Notes under the pieces: generated by a model
What the model saw: only the letters and a program-made list of their open reading frames with translations
The model's database searches: none
Told to the model about the DNA's origin: nothing
Part shown: positions 50,309 through 59,127 of the stretch, piece after piece
How the letters are laid out: the number at the start of each line of letters is the position of its first letter
Numbering within the stretch: position 1 is the first letter of the stretch
Assembly: GCF_900116045.1 (NCBI RefSeq)
Contig: NZ_LT630450.1
Location: 2,380,501 to 2,444,500 of the forward strand
Direction of reading: 5' to 3'
Source of the DNA: Desulfovibrio piger
Lineage (GTDB): Bacteria > Desulfobacterota > Desulfovibrionia > Desulfovibrionales > Desulfovibrionaceae
Length of the DNA: 64,000 bases
Made by a program: the position numbers and the translations under genes

Positions 50309-50794
50309 ATGAAAATCGTCTTGTTCGAGCCGGAGATCCCGCCCAATACCGGCAACATCGCGCGCCTGTGCGCCTCTGCGGGCATCCATCTCAACCTCAT
50401 CGAGCCGCTGGGCTTCAAGCTGGAGGACCGCTACCTCAAGCGCGCCGGGCTGGACTACTGGCCGCATGTGCGCATGGATGTCTGGCCGGACTGGGACAGC
50501 TGGCTGGCCGCCGCCACGGCGGAGAACGGCGGCACCCCGCCGCGCTGCGTGCTGACCTCGGCCCGGGGCGGGGAGCCCTTGCAGCATTTCGCCTTCGCGC
50601 CGGACGACTGCCTGGTCTTCGGGCCCGAGACGCGCGGCCTGCCGCCGGAGATCCTGAAGCGCTCCCCGTACAGGGTGCGCATCCCCATGCGCAAGGACAG
50701 CGTGCGCAGCATCAACCTTTCCACGGCCGCGGGCATCGTGCTGTTCACGGCCATGAGTTCCTGCGGGCTCATGGAGGGCCCGGAATGGCGGTGA
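50309..50794 (+). CDS. trmL: tRNA (cytidine/uridine-2'-O-)-methyltransferase TrmL
   Basis: The 161-residue SPOUT methyltransferase has VLFEPEIPPNTGNIARLCA at the start, LVFGPETRGLPPEIL, and the knotted SAM-site IPMRKDSVRSINLSTAAGIVLF (family pattern). It methylates the ribose of the wobble base of tRNA-Leu isoacceptors. Length matches the family (155-160). The ATG at 50309 follows AAGGGA at slightly long spacing. It is monocistronic. Confidence 0.94.
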   Translation: MKIVLFEPEIPPNTGNIARLCASAGIHLNLIEPLGFKLEDRYLKRAGLDYWPHVRMDVWPDWDSWLAAATAENGGTPPRCVLTSARGGEPLQHFAFAPDDCLVFGPETRGLPPEILKRSPYRVRIPMRKDSVRSINLSTAAGIVLFTAMSSCGLMEGPEWR

Positions 50795-50853
50795 TCCGGC
50801 TGCCCGGGCCCCAGCCCCGCGGGGCGGAGGACGGTCTTTCCCGCAGCCATGCA

Positions 50854-50878
50854 GGCAGGGCGCGGCCCTGCCTTTTTT
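50854..50878 (+). terminator. intrinsic terminator after trmL
   Basis: GGCAGGG-CGCGG-CCCTGCC (50854-50872) is followed by six T residues. The 360-bp gap to the next gene otherwise shows an A/T-rich patch at 50968-51000 that may hold that gene's promoter. Confidence 0.85.
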
Positions 50879-51154
50879 CATGGCCCTGGCCGGATCGCCG
50901 GGAGCGGCGTGCCCTGCCGCGAGAGCGTGGGCCGGGATATGGCGCCGGCCGGAGGAGATGAAGGGGCTTTATCGGTAAAAATAATCTGTTAGGTCTCTAT
51001 GATGCGCCGATGCAACATGTTTTTGCCTTTTGGGAAGGCCGGGGACGCATCCGCGCAACATCGGCACGGCGCCTTGCCAGCAGGGCCCAAAAGGGGGATA
51101 AGGCATATCTGGTGCGGCCAGGGTGCCGCACCGGCTTTTCCACATCCGGGGGTC

Positions 51155-51898
51155 ATGATGATCGTTGTTTTGCTGGTATGCCTGCTGGTGGGCTTTCTTG
51201 TGGGGCTGGCCGGAGTGGGCGGCATCCTGGTGCCGCCGGTGCTCATCCTCATGAGCGGCCTGGAGCCGCATACGGCCATGGGGACGGCGCTGGCCTCCTT
51301 CATCGGCACGGGTTTCGTGGGCACATGGCTCTATCACAGGAGCGGGCACTACCGTTTCCGCGAGGCCGTGCCCTTCGCCCTGGGCAGCCTCGTCTGCGCC
51401 GCGCCCGGTGCGCTGGTCAATGCCCGTATCGATGCCGGGCCGCTGGTCATGATCCTGGCGGTCATCATCATCTTCGCCGGTGCCTGCACCCTGCGCCCGC
51501 CCAGGGCGGGACGCGCGGGCAGCCCCTTCTGGCTGGGCTGGAAGGGCCGGGCGGTCATCGGCGGCGCCACGGGCTTCATGGCCGGGCTCACCGGTGCGGG
51601 GGGGCCTGTGGCCTCCATCCCCTGGATGGTGCTGGTGGGGTATTCCCCCATCCATGCCGTGGCCCTGTCCATGCCCTACCAGATCGCCACCTCGTTTTCC
51701 GGCAGCGTGGGCAACATGCTGGGCGGCCATGTGGACTGGCTGCTGCTGCCCGCCCTGTGCGCCGTGCAGGTGGCGGGCCTGCTGGGCGGCATCGCCATGG
51801 CCCGGCGGGTTTCGGCCCCGTTTTTGCGCACGGTCATCGGGGCGCTGTGCATCGGGCTGGGGGCCTTTCTCTTCCTGCGCCAGACGGGCTGTTTTTAG
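51155..51898 (+). CDS. TauE/SafE-family sulfite/anion exporter
   Basis: The 247-residue protein has about eight helices in two repeats. The first repeat reads LVGFLVGLAGVGGILVPPVLI with MGTALASFIGTGFVG. The second reads GGATGFMAGLTGAGGPVASIPWMVLVG (family pattern) with ALSMPYQIATSFSGSVGN. Members move sulfite, sulfonates or other small anions; a sulfur role would suit a sulfate reducer but is inference. The start at 51155 (Met-Met-Ile) was chosen for the hydrophobic N-terminus. A longer frame from 50999 lacks support. Confidence 0.88.
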   Translation: MMIVVLLVCLLVGFLVGLAGVGGILVPPVLILMSGLEPHTAMGTALASFIGTGFVGTWLYHRSGHYRFREAVPFALGSLVCAAPGALVNARIDAGPLVMILAVIIIFAGACTLRPPRAGRAGSPFWLGWKGRAVIGGATGFMAGLTGAGGPVASIPWMVLVGYSPIHAVALSMPYQIATSFSGSVGNMLGGHVDWLLLPALCAVQVAGLLGGIAMARRVSAPFLRTVIGALCIGLGAFLFLRQTGCF

Positions 51899-52038
51899 CG
51901 GAAAAAATTTCCGGGCTGTTTCCGGGGGTAATCCCCTTGAATCGCGGATAAAATACCGTTGCAGGCGCAACAGGGCGGGGGGCTGGCCCCGGGCCCGCCC
52001 GCTTGTGTCCTGCGGGACGGGCAGGTATGCTGCAAGGC

Positions 52039-55000
52039 ATGAATATCGCTGCCCTCTTCATCCGCCGACCCGTGGCCACGGCGCTCATCATGCTGGGCAT
52101 GCTCTTTTTCGGGGCTGCCAGCTATGTGAACCTGCCGGTCAACCAGTTGCCCAACGTGGACTTTCCCACCATCCAGGTGAGTGCCGACCTTTCCGGCGCC
52201 GACCCGGAGACCATGGCCGCTTCCGTGGCCACGCCGCTGGAAAAGGAATTCTTCACCATCGCGGGCATCGACTCCATCTCGTCCGTCAATGCCACGGGCC
52301 GGACACGCATCACCATCCAGTTCGCCCTGGACCGCGATATCGACGCCGCGGCCCTGGACGTGCAGGCCGCCATCGGCCTGGCCCAGCGCCGTCTGCCCAC
52401 CAACATGACCAACGACCCCAGCTTCCGCAAGGTCAACCCGGCGGACTATCCCATCCTCTACCTGCGCGTGGGCTCTCCCACCCTGCCGCTGTACGAGCTC
52501 AACGAATATGCCGATACCCTGGTGGGGCAGCGGCTTTCCATGGTCAGGGGTGTGGCCCAGGTGGTCATCTACGGGCAGAAGAAATACGCCGTGCGCGTGC
52601 GCGTGGACCCCGACGCCCTGGCCAGCCGCGGGCTGGGCATCGACGAGGTGGCCGATGCCGTGAGCGGCGCCAACAGCAAGCTGCCCACGGGCTCGCTGGA
52701 AGGGGAGCGGCGCGCCAGCGCCATCAAGGCCTCGGGCCAGCTGGAGAACGCCGAGGCCTTCCGGGACGTGGTGGCGGCCTATCGCAACGGCGCGCCGGTG
52801 CGCCTTTCGGACATCGGCGAAGTGGTGGACAGCGTGGAGCAGGACAAGCAGCTTTCCTGGGCCGATAACGGCAAGCCCTGCATCATGCTGGCCGTGGAAC
52901 GCCAGCCCGGCGCCAATACCGTGCAGGTGGTGGACGACATCAAGGCCCTGCTGCCCGGCCTTGTCCGCCAGCTGCCGCCTTCGGTCAATCTGGAGATCTT
53001 CTATGACCGCTCGGAATCCATCCGCGAGTCCGTGGCCGAGGTGAAGTTCACCCTGGTGCTGACGGTCTTCCTGGTGGTGCTGGTCATCTTCCTGTTTCTG
53101 CGCAACCTGCCGGCCACCATCATCCCCAGCCTGGCCCTGCCCATGTCGGTCATCTCCACCTTCTCGGTGATGCTGGCCATGGGCTTCAGCCTGGACAACC
53201 TTTCGCTCATGGCCCTCACCCTGGCCGTGGGCTTCGTGGTGGACGACGCCATCGTCATGCTGGAGAACATCGTCCGCCACCAGGAGATGGGCAAGGACCC
53301 GCTCACGGCGGCCTATGACGGTTCGGGCGAGATCGGCTTCACCATCCTTTCCATGACCATCTCCCTGGCGGCGGTCTTCATCCCGGTGCTGTTCATGGGC
53401 GGCATCGTGGGCCGCCTGTTCTACGAGTTCGCCGTGGTCATCATCACGGCCATCCTGTTCTCGGGCGTGGTCTCCCTGACCCTGACGCCCATGCTCTGCG
53501 CCTATTTCCTGCGCCATTCGGGCAGCAAGCACCGCGTGGGCTATGAGGGCATCTACGGCAAGCTGGAGCGCGCCTTTGAATGGCTGGCCGACAAATACGC
53601 CCGCTCCCTGGATGTGGTGCTGCGGCATCGCCGCACCACGCTGGTCTGTTCGCTCCTGCTGCTGCTGGCCACCGTCTGGCTGGGCGTCATCGTGCCCAAG
53701 GGCTTTTTGCCCAGCGAGGACATGGGCTTTGTGGTGGCCACCACCGAGGCGGAGCAGGGCATCTCCTTCGAGGGCATGGTGGAAGCGCAGCACAAGCTGG
53801 ACGAGGTGCTGCGCGACAATCCGCACGTGGACCGCTTCAATTCCGTGGTGGGCATCGTGGGCAGCAGCCAGAGCATGAACAACGGCACGCTCATGATCCA
53901 CCTCAAGCCCCACGGCGAGCGGCCGGACATCGGGACCGTGGTGCAGCGCCTGCGCCGCGAGCTCAATACTTCGCCGGCCATGCAGGTCTTCCTGCGCGTG
54001 CCGCCGGCCATCAATATCGGCGGGCGCTCCACCAAGGCCCTGTACCAGTACACCCTCACCGGCACCAACATGCAGGAGCTGTTCGACTGCGCCCAGAAGG
54101 TGGAGGCCGCCCTGCGCCAGATGCCCGAGATCCAGGACGTCAACAGCGACCTCCAGCTCAAGAACCCCGAGATCCGCGTGACCATCGACCGCAACCGCGC
54201 CTCGGCCCTGGGCATCAGCGCCGGACAGATCGAGCTGGCCCTGCAGACGGCCTACGGCTCGCGCGAGGTCTCCACCATCTACGCGCCCACCAACGACTAC
54301 ACGGTCTTCGTGGAGGTGCGCAAGGACTTCCAGCGCAACCCCGATGCCCTGACGCGCCTCTATGTGCGTTCGTCCGGCGGCGAGCTGGTGCCCCTGTCCA
54401 CCGTGGCCAGGATGAGCCCCGGCGTGGGCCCCATCGCCGTGAACCACGACGGCCAGTTCCCGGCCGTGACCATCTCCTACAACCTGCGTCCCGGCGTGGC
54501 CCTGAGCGAGGGCGTGGCCGCCGTGGAGCGCGTCAGCCTGCCGCTGTTGCCCGACTCGGTGAGCGCCAAGTCCCAGGGCACGGCCCAGGCCTTCCAGGAT
54601 TCGCTCAAGGGCATGGGCTGGCTGCTCCTGCTGGCCATCGTGGTCATCTATCTGGTGCTGGGCATCCTCTACGAGAGCTTCATCCATCCGCTGACCATCC
54701 TTTCCGGTCTGCCGTCGGCGGGCTTCGGGGCCCTGTTCACCCTCTGGATATTCGGCCAGCCGCTGGACCTTTACGGCTTCGTGGGCGTCATCATGCTGCT
54801 GGGCATCGTGAAGAAGAACGCCATCATGATGCTGGACTTCGCTCTGGAAGCCCAGCGCCATGACCCCTCGCGCACGCCGCTGGATGCCATCACCGAAGGC
54901 TGCCATGTGCGTTTCCGTCCCATCATGATGACCACCATGGCGGCCCTCATGGGCGCCCTGCCCATCGCTATCGGCATGGGGGCCGGCGCCGAGGCCCGCC

Positions 55001-55191
55001 GACCCCTGGGCCTGGCTGTGGTGGGCGGCCTGTGCTTCTCCCAGCTGGTGACCCTGTACATCACGCCCGTGTATTACGCCTATATGGAAGACTTCTCGCG
55101 CTGGCTCACCCGCCGCTTCGGGCAGCGCTTCGAGGACAACCGCGCCGCCCGCGCCCGGCATGAGAAGGAGGAGGGCAGCCATGCCGGATAG
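52039..55191 (+). CDS. RND-family efflux permease (AcrB/MdtB type)
   Basis: The 1050-residue protein has the twelve-helix RND layout: helix 1 at the start (FIRRPVATALIMLGML), large periplasmic loops, and a central helix block with AVGFVVDDAIVMLENI. That block carries the two aspartates used for proton relay. The second half has YLVLGILYESFIHPLTILSGLPSAG (family pattern) and GIVKKNAIMMLDFALE. It resembles the multidrug MdtBC/AcrB group more than heavy-metal CusA types. No membrane-fusion protein or outer-membrane channel gene is adjacent. An ATG four codons upstream (52027) is equally possible. Its end overlaps the next gene by 11 bp. Confidence 0.94.
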   Translation: MNIAALFIRRPVATALIMLGMLFFGAASYVNLPVNQLPNVDFPTIQVSADLSGADPETMAASVATPLEKEFFTIAGIDSISSVNATGRTRITIQFALDRDIDAAALDVQAAIGLAQRRLPTNMTNDPSFRKVNPADYPILYLRVGSPTLPLYELNEYADTLVGQRLSMVRGVAQVVIYGQKKYAVRVRVDPDALASRGLGIDEVADAVSGANSKLPTGSLEGERRASAIKASGQLENAEAFRDVVAAYRNGAPVRLSDIGEVVDSVEQDKQLSWADNGKPCIMLAVERQPGANTVQVVDDIKALLPGLVRQLPPSVNLEIFYDRSESIRESVAEVKFTLVLTVFLVVLVIFLFLRNLPATIIPSLALPMSVISTFSVMLAMGFSLDNLSLMALTLAVGFVVDDAIVMLENIVRHQEMGKDPLTAAYDGSGEIGFTILSMTISLAAVFIPVLFMGGIVGRLFYEFAVVIITAILFSGVVSLTLTPMLCAYFLRHSGSKHRVGYEGIYGKLERAFEWLADKYARSLDVVLRHRRTTLVCSLLLLLATVWLGVIVPKGFLPSEDMGFVVATTEAEQGISFEGMVEAQHKLDEVLRDNPHVDRFNSVVGIVGSSQSMNNGTLMIHLKPHGERPDIGTVVQRLRRELNTSPAMQVFLRVPPAINIGGRSTKALYQYTLTGTNMQELFDCAQKVEAALRQMPEIQDVNSDLQLKNPEIRVTIDRNRASALGISAGQIELALQTAYGSREVSTIYAPTNDYTVFVEVRKDFQRNPDALTRLYVRSSGGELVPLSTVARMSPGVGPIAVNHDGQFPAVTISYNLRPGVALSEGVAAVERVSLPLLPDSVSAKSQGTAQAFQDSLKGMGWLLLLAIVVIYLVLGILYESFIHPLTILSGLPSAGFGALFTLWIFGQPLDLYGFVGVIMLLGIVKKNAIMMLDFALEAQRHDPSRTPLDAITEGCHVRFRPIMMTTMAALMGALPIAIGMGAGAEARRPLGLAVVGGLCFSQLVTLYITPVYYAYMEDFSRWLTRRFGQRFEDNRAARARHEKEEGSHAG

Positions 55192-55807
55192 CACGCCTGT
55201 CTGCCGCCGTTGCGGCCGCTGCTGTGAACTGGGCGGGCCCGGCCTGCTGCGGGACGATGCCCCCTTGCTGTCCTCGGGCGCCCTGAGACCGGAGATGCTG
55301 GTCTGCCTGCGCCGCGGCCAGTGGGCCCGCCAGGACGGCATGGGCGGCGGCCTGGCCCAGCTGGGGAACGAGATGCTCAAGCTGGCCGGGACGGGACGCG
55401 CCCCGCACCCCTGGCAATGCCTGGCCTATGCGCCCGGCACGGGCTGCACCATCTATGACCGGCGTCCCGTGCAGTGCGGCGTGCTGTTCTGCGCGGATAC
55501 CCGGCCGCTGGAGGCCCTGCTGCGGGAGGTTCCGGCCCTGGACCGCCGGGCGGCCATCGCCCTGCTGCCCCTGCCCGAAGCGCGGCGCCGTCTGTGGGAG
55601 GAGCTGGCGCAGGCCCATGAGGAGGCCTGCGACGTGCGCCGGTATTTCGTCCTGCTGGATACGGGCGACCGCGAGGCCGCCGCGGCCATGGAACGTTACG
55701 ACGCCGCCTTCCGCCGCCTCTGTGTGGAGCGCGGCGCGCTGGCGGAGGCCCAGCTGCCCTTTTTGCTGGGCCAGCCCCTGCGCGACCTGCCCCGCGACGG
55801 GGCCTAG
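55181..55807 (+). CDS. YkgJ-family cysteine-cluster protein
   Basis: The 208-residue protein has the N-terminal cluster CRRCGRCC, a second PWQCLAYAPGTGCTIYDRRPVQCGVLFC segment (family pattern) with the conserved cysteines, and a helical C-terminal half. The family is thought to chelate zinc or iron (the former UPF0153), with no firm function. The ATG at 55181 follows AAGGAGGAGG by 6 bases and lies inside the RND gene's 3' end, so it is translationally coupled to the efflux pump. Confidence 0.85.
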   Translation: MPDSTPVCRRCGRCCELGGPGLLRDDAPLLSSGALRPEMLVCLRRGQWARQDGMGGGLAQLGNEMLKLAGTGRAPHPWQCLAYAPGTGCTIYDRRPVQCGVLFCADTRPLEALLREVPALDRRAAIALLPLPEARRRLWEELAQAHEEACDVRRYFVLLDTGDREAAAAMERYDAAFRRLCVERGALAEAQLPFLLGQPLRDLPRDGA

Positions 55808-55893
55808 CCGACGGCCGCGGGCACGGGGCCGCCGGGGCCCTGACCGCGCGCCCGCCGTGCGGTGGCGATGCCCGGCCCGGAAGCGCGCCCCCG

Positions 55894-55922
55894 TTGACAG
55901 GATGGCGGAGCGGCCCTACCTT
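55894..55922 (+). promoter_or_regulatory. candidate ribBA promoter
   Basis: A perfect TTGACA (55894-55899) and TACCTT (55917-55922) are 17 bases apart. The leader would be about 47 nt, too short for an FMN riboswitch. Confidence 0.6.
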
Positions 55923-55975
55923 TAGGCACAACTGAACATAACGCCGTCCCGTACGGCACAAGCCAAGGAATTGAC

Positions 55976-57190
55976 ATGCCTCTGTGCAGCACTGAAGAAG
56001 CCATTGCCGAGATCCGGCAGGGCAAAATGATCATTCTTGTGGACGATGAGGACAGGGAGAACGAAGGCGACCTCACCATGGCCGCCGAATTCGTGACCCC
56101 TGAAGCCATCAATTTCATGGCCAAGTTCGGCCGTGGCCTCATCTGCCTGCCCATGTCCGGCGAAATGGCCGACAAGCTGCAACTGCCCCTCATGGCCAAG
56201 CATAACGGCTCCCGTTTCGGCACCAACTTCACGGTGTCCATCGAGGCCCGCGAAGGCATCAGCACCGGCATCTCCGCCGCCGACCGCGCCACCACCATCA
56301 AGGCCGCCGTGGCCGACGGCGCCCGTCCCGACGACCTGGTGTCCCCCGGCCATGTCTTCCCCCTGCGTGCCCGCACCGACGGCGTGCTGGCCCGCGCCGG
56401 CCAGACCGAAGGCAGCGTGGACCTGGCCCGCCTGGCCGGTCTCAAGCCCGCCGCCGTCATCTGCGAGATCATGAAGGACGACGGCACCATGGCCCGCATG
56501 CCCGACCTGGAGGTCTTTGCCGCCGAACACGGCCTGAAGATCGCCTCCGTGCGCGACCTCATCTGCTACCGCATGCGTCGCGGCCAGGTGTCCGTCCGGT
56601 GCGATGCCAAGGCCCACCTGCCCAGCCTGTACGGCGACTTCACGGTCTACGCCTACGAGAGCGACCGCGAGCCCGGCACCCACCTGGCCCTGGTCAAGGG
56701 CGACATCACCACGCCCGAGCCCGTGCTGGTGCGCGTGCACAGCCAGTGCCTCACCGGTGACGCCCTGGGCTCCCTGCGCTGCGACTGCCGCGGCCAGCTG
56801 GCCGCCGCCCTGCGCCAGATCGAAAAGGAAGGCCGCGGCGTGCTGCTCTACATGCGCCAGGAAGGCCGCGGCATCGGCCTGGCCAACAAGATCCGCGCCT
56901 ATGCCCTGCAGGATCAGGGCTACGACACCGTGGAAGCCAACCGCAAGCTGGGCTTCCCCGACGATCTGCGCGACTACGGCACCGGCGCCCAGATCCTCGT
57001 GGACCTCGGCATCACCAAGATCCGCCTGCTGACCAACAACCCCAAGAAGATCGTGGGCCTGTCCGGTTACGGCATGGAGATCGTGGAACGTGTGCCCATC
57101 GAGATCGAAGCCTGCCCCGAGAACGAATCCTACCTGCGTACCAAGAAGGAAAAGATGGCCCATCTGCTGACGGGCATCCGCTGTCATTAG
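55976..57190 (+). CDS. ribBA: bifunctional 3,4-dihydroxy-2-butanone-4-phosphate synthase / GTP cyclohydrolase II
   Basis: The 404-residue fused enzyme. The N-terminal RibB domain (1 to about 205) has [35 protein letters not shown] (family pattern), and [11 protein letters not shown]. The C-terminal RibA domain (about 210-404) has the zinc site [17 protein letters not shown] and [11 protein letters not shown]. Both steps start riboflavin synthesis, from ribulose-5-phosphate and from GTP. The ATG at 55976 follows AAGGA by 8 bases. The other rib genes are not adjacent. Confidence 0.97.
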   Translation: MPLCSTEEAIAEIRQGKMIILVDDEDRENEGDLTMAAEFVTPEAINFMAKFGRGLICLPMSGEMADKLQLPLMAKHNGSRFGTNFTVSIEAREGISTGISAADRATTIKAAVADGARPDDLVSPGHVFPLRARTDGVLARAGQTEGSVDLARLAGLKPAAVICEIMKDDGTMARMPDLEVFAAEHGLKIASVRDLICYRMRRGQVSVRCDAKAHLPSLYGDFTVYAYESDREPGTHLALVKGDITTPEPVLVRVHSQCLTGDALGSLRCDCRGQLAAALRQIEKEGRGVLLYMRQEGRGIGLANKIRAYALQDQGYDTVEANRKLGFPDDLRDYGTGAQILVDLGITKIRLLTNNPKKIVGLSGYGMEIVERVPIEIEACPENESYLRTKKEKMAHLLTGIRCH

Positions 57191-57215
57191 GCCGCAGGAG
57201 CTGATCGCCGCCACG

Positions 57216-57253
57216 GCGGGGGAGGGGACGCTGTCCTCTTCCCCGCTTTTTTT
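57216..57253 (+). terminator. intrinsic terminator after ribBA
   Basis: A 14-bp stem (57216-57229/57233-57246, two G-U pairs, 3-base loop) is followed by seven T residues, 25 bases past the ribBA stop. Confidence 0.88.
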
Positions 57254-57399
57254 GCGCCCGGCGCCGTCCCCCTGCCTGCGGAAGGCCAGTACGACGCCTC
57301 GTCGATCCCTTCGCCGGCGCAATCCGTCTCCTGCCTGCGGAAGACGCAGGCCAGGTCCTGCATGGACGGAAGAAGCGGGGCCGGACAGCGGGAAGGACA

Positions 57400-57620
57400 G
57401 GGATGATGGGGGAGGTACGTCCGTCAATACAGATGAATTTCTGTAATCGGTAGATGAAAATTGCGAAATAACAAAAAAAATTTCATAAAAAAATCATTTC
57501 ACATGATTGATGGAACAATTTTTTATGACAGTACAGAATGATATGAAATGGCCTTTCCGTATCCTGTATCGTTATTCCGGCATTGGTATCGCATGACATG
57601 AACAGAAAAAATGGATGCAG
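57400..57620. other. A/T-rich non-coding island upstream of lplA
   Basis: The 811-bp gap between ribBA and lplA contains a patch (about 57430-57600) far more A/T-rich than its surroundings. It has poly-A and poly-T runs and an inverted repeat TCATAAAAAAAT/ATTTTTTATGA (57483-57494/57518-57528) with a 23-base loop. The words CATTTCACATG and GATATGAAATG are nearby. No reading frame or terminator is convincing. It could be an AT-rich regulatory zone bound by nucleoid proteins or the scar of an acquired element. From 57620 to 57900 the DNA is GC-rich again with no gene. Confidence 0.45.
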
Positions 57621-57925
57621 TGCACGGCGCCGGAAACGGCGACTGCGTTCCATGCCTCCCCTGCCGGGGGAGTGCGCCCTTTTTTCCTCCCTTGCTCCGG
57701 CACGTGGCGCAGCAGCGCCGGCCTTGCCGCCTGTCATGCGGGCCGCCTTCTGGAATGTCCGTTTTCTTCCGGGCGCGGGGGGAGGTGGCGTTCCCTTTTT
57801 TGCCGCAGCAGGCTATGCTCCTGCAGTGTCCCGGCAGGAGGAGGGACGGCCGGCGGCTGCGCCCGCCCGTGCCGCGCCCGGGCGCATTCATGCCGTATTT
57901 CACAAACCATTTTTTGAGATATTTC

Positions 57926-57954
57926 TTGTTCGCCCCCGGTGGCTGTGCTATTTT
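57926..57954 (+). promoter_or_regulatory. candidate lplA promoter
   Basis: TTGTTC (57926-57931) and TATTTT (57949-57954) are 17 bases apart, 47 bases before the lplA start codon. Confidence 0.55.
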
Positions 57955-58001
57955 GCCTACCGGACCCGGCATCGCCGGCGGTCTTTTTTCAGGAGCGTCC
58001 C

Positions 58002-58982
58002 ATGCAGTCCCTTTCCCTCACGTCCACGGATCCTGCGTTCAACCTCGCTCTTGAAGAATGCCTGCTGCAATGGCTGCCCGCGGACCATCCCGGCCTGTTC
58101 CTGCTCTGGCAGAACGCCCCCAGCGTCATCGTGGGGCGCCATCAGGTGACGCTGGACGAGATCGACAGCGACTTCGTCCGGCGGCGCGGCCTGCCCGTGG
58201 TACGGCGCATGACCGGCGGCGGCGCGGTCTACCATGACCTGGGCAACCTCAATTTTTCGTTCATGGAGAACGCGCACGGCCGCAAGACCGTGGACTTCGC
58301 GCGTTATCTGCGCCCTGTCTGCGAGGCCCTGGCCGAGCTCGGCGTGCGGGCCTCCCTTTCCGGGCGCAACGATCTGGAGGCCGGGGGCCGCAAGATCTCG
58401 GGCAGCGCGCAGTCCCTGCGGCAGGGGCGCATCCTGCACCACGGCACGCTGCTGGTATCGCTGGATTTTGGCGAGCTGGTGCAGGCCCTGCATGTGGACC
58501 CGGACAAGATCCGCTCCAAGGGCATCGCCTCGGTGCGTTCGCGGGTGGCCAACATCTCCGAGTTCTGGACGCCGGGCAGCAGCATGGAAGGCCTGCGGGC
58601 CGCCCTGCTGCGCCGCTGCGCCGACGGGGCAGGGCAGCTGGAGCCGGAGGTGCTGCAGGCCGCGGAAGAACTGGCGGAACGCAAGTACCGCAGCTGGGAC
58701 TGGAATTACGGCGCCTCGCCGCCCTTCACCCTGCAGCGGCGCGAGCGCTTTCCCTGGGGGCTGGTGGACTGGCGCCTGGACGTGCGGGACGGCATCGTCC
58801 GGGACTGCCGCATCTGCGGGGATTTCTTCGCCGCCGCGGACCTCTCCGGGCTGGAAGGGCGCCTGCGCGGGGTGCCCTGCCGGAGCGCCGCGCTGGCGGG
58901 GGCCCTGAAGGGGGTGCCCTGGCAGGAATATTTTTCCCAGTGCGAGCCGCAGCGCATGGAGCATTTTTTCACGACATTGTAG
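58002..58982 (+). CDS. lplA: lipoate-protein ligase A
   Basis: The 326-residue ligase has the family motif VVRRMTGGGAVYHDLGNLNFSF (family pattern), preceded by PSVIVGRHQ, the NDLEAGGRKISGSAQ lysine region, and HHGTLLVSLD. It also has a C-terminal accessory domain (about 245-326). It activates free lipoate with ATP and attaches it to lipoyl domains. The only lipoyl-domain protein in the window, GcvH, is encoded 1.5 kb downstream, so it probably serves the glycine cleavage system. The ATG at 58002 follows AGGAG by 6 bases. Confidence 0.93.
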   Translation: MQSLSLTSTDPAFNLALEECLLQWLPADHPGLFLLWQNAPSVIVGRHQVTLDEIDSDFVRRRGLPVVRRMTGGGAVYHDLGNLNFSFMENAHGRKTVDFARYLRPVCEALAELGVRASLSGRNDLEAGGRKISGSAQSLRQGRILHHGTLLVSLDFGELVQALHVDPDKIRSKGIASVRSRVANISEFWTPGSSMEGLRAALLRRCADGAGQLEPEVLQAAEELAERKYRSWDWNYGASPPFTLQRRERFPWGLVDWRLDVRDGIVRDCRICGDFFAAADLSGLEGRLRGVPCRSAALAGALKGVPWQEYFSQCEPQRMEHFFTTL

Positions 58983-59127
58983 GCCCCGTCCTCCGGCGTC
59001 CCGGGACCGGGTCCCGCACGATCCGGGGAGGGCCGGGGCCTCTGCTGCAACATCAGGCCGGCCGGGTCCTGTCCCGGCCGTGCCGCCCGTCATCCGGCGG
59101 AGCCGCGCCGGAAAGGAGGAAGGAACC

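Noticed and set aside
55808-55975. FMN riboswitch upstream of ribBA
   Set aside because: The predicted leader is about 47 nt and shows none of the conserved FMN-aptamer segments.
57483-57737. 84-codon minus-strand frame in the A/T-rich island
   Set aside because: No ribosome-binding site or recognisable motif, and composition changes abruptly within it.
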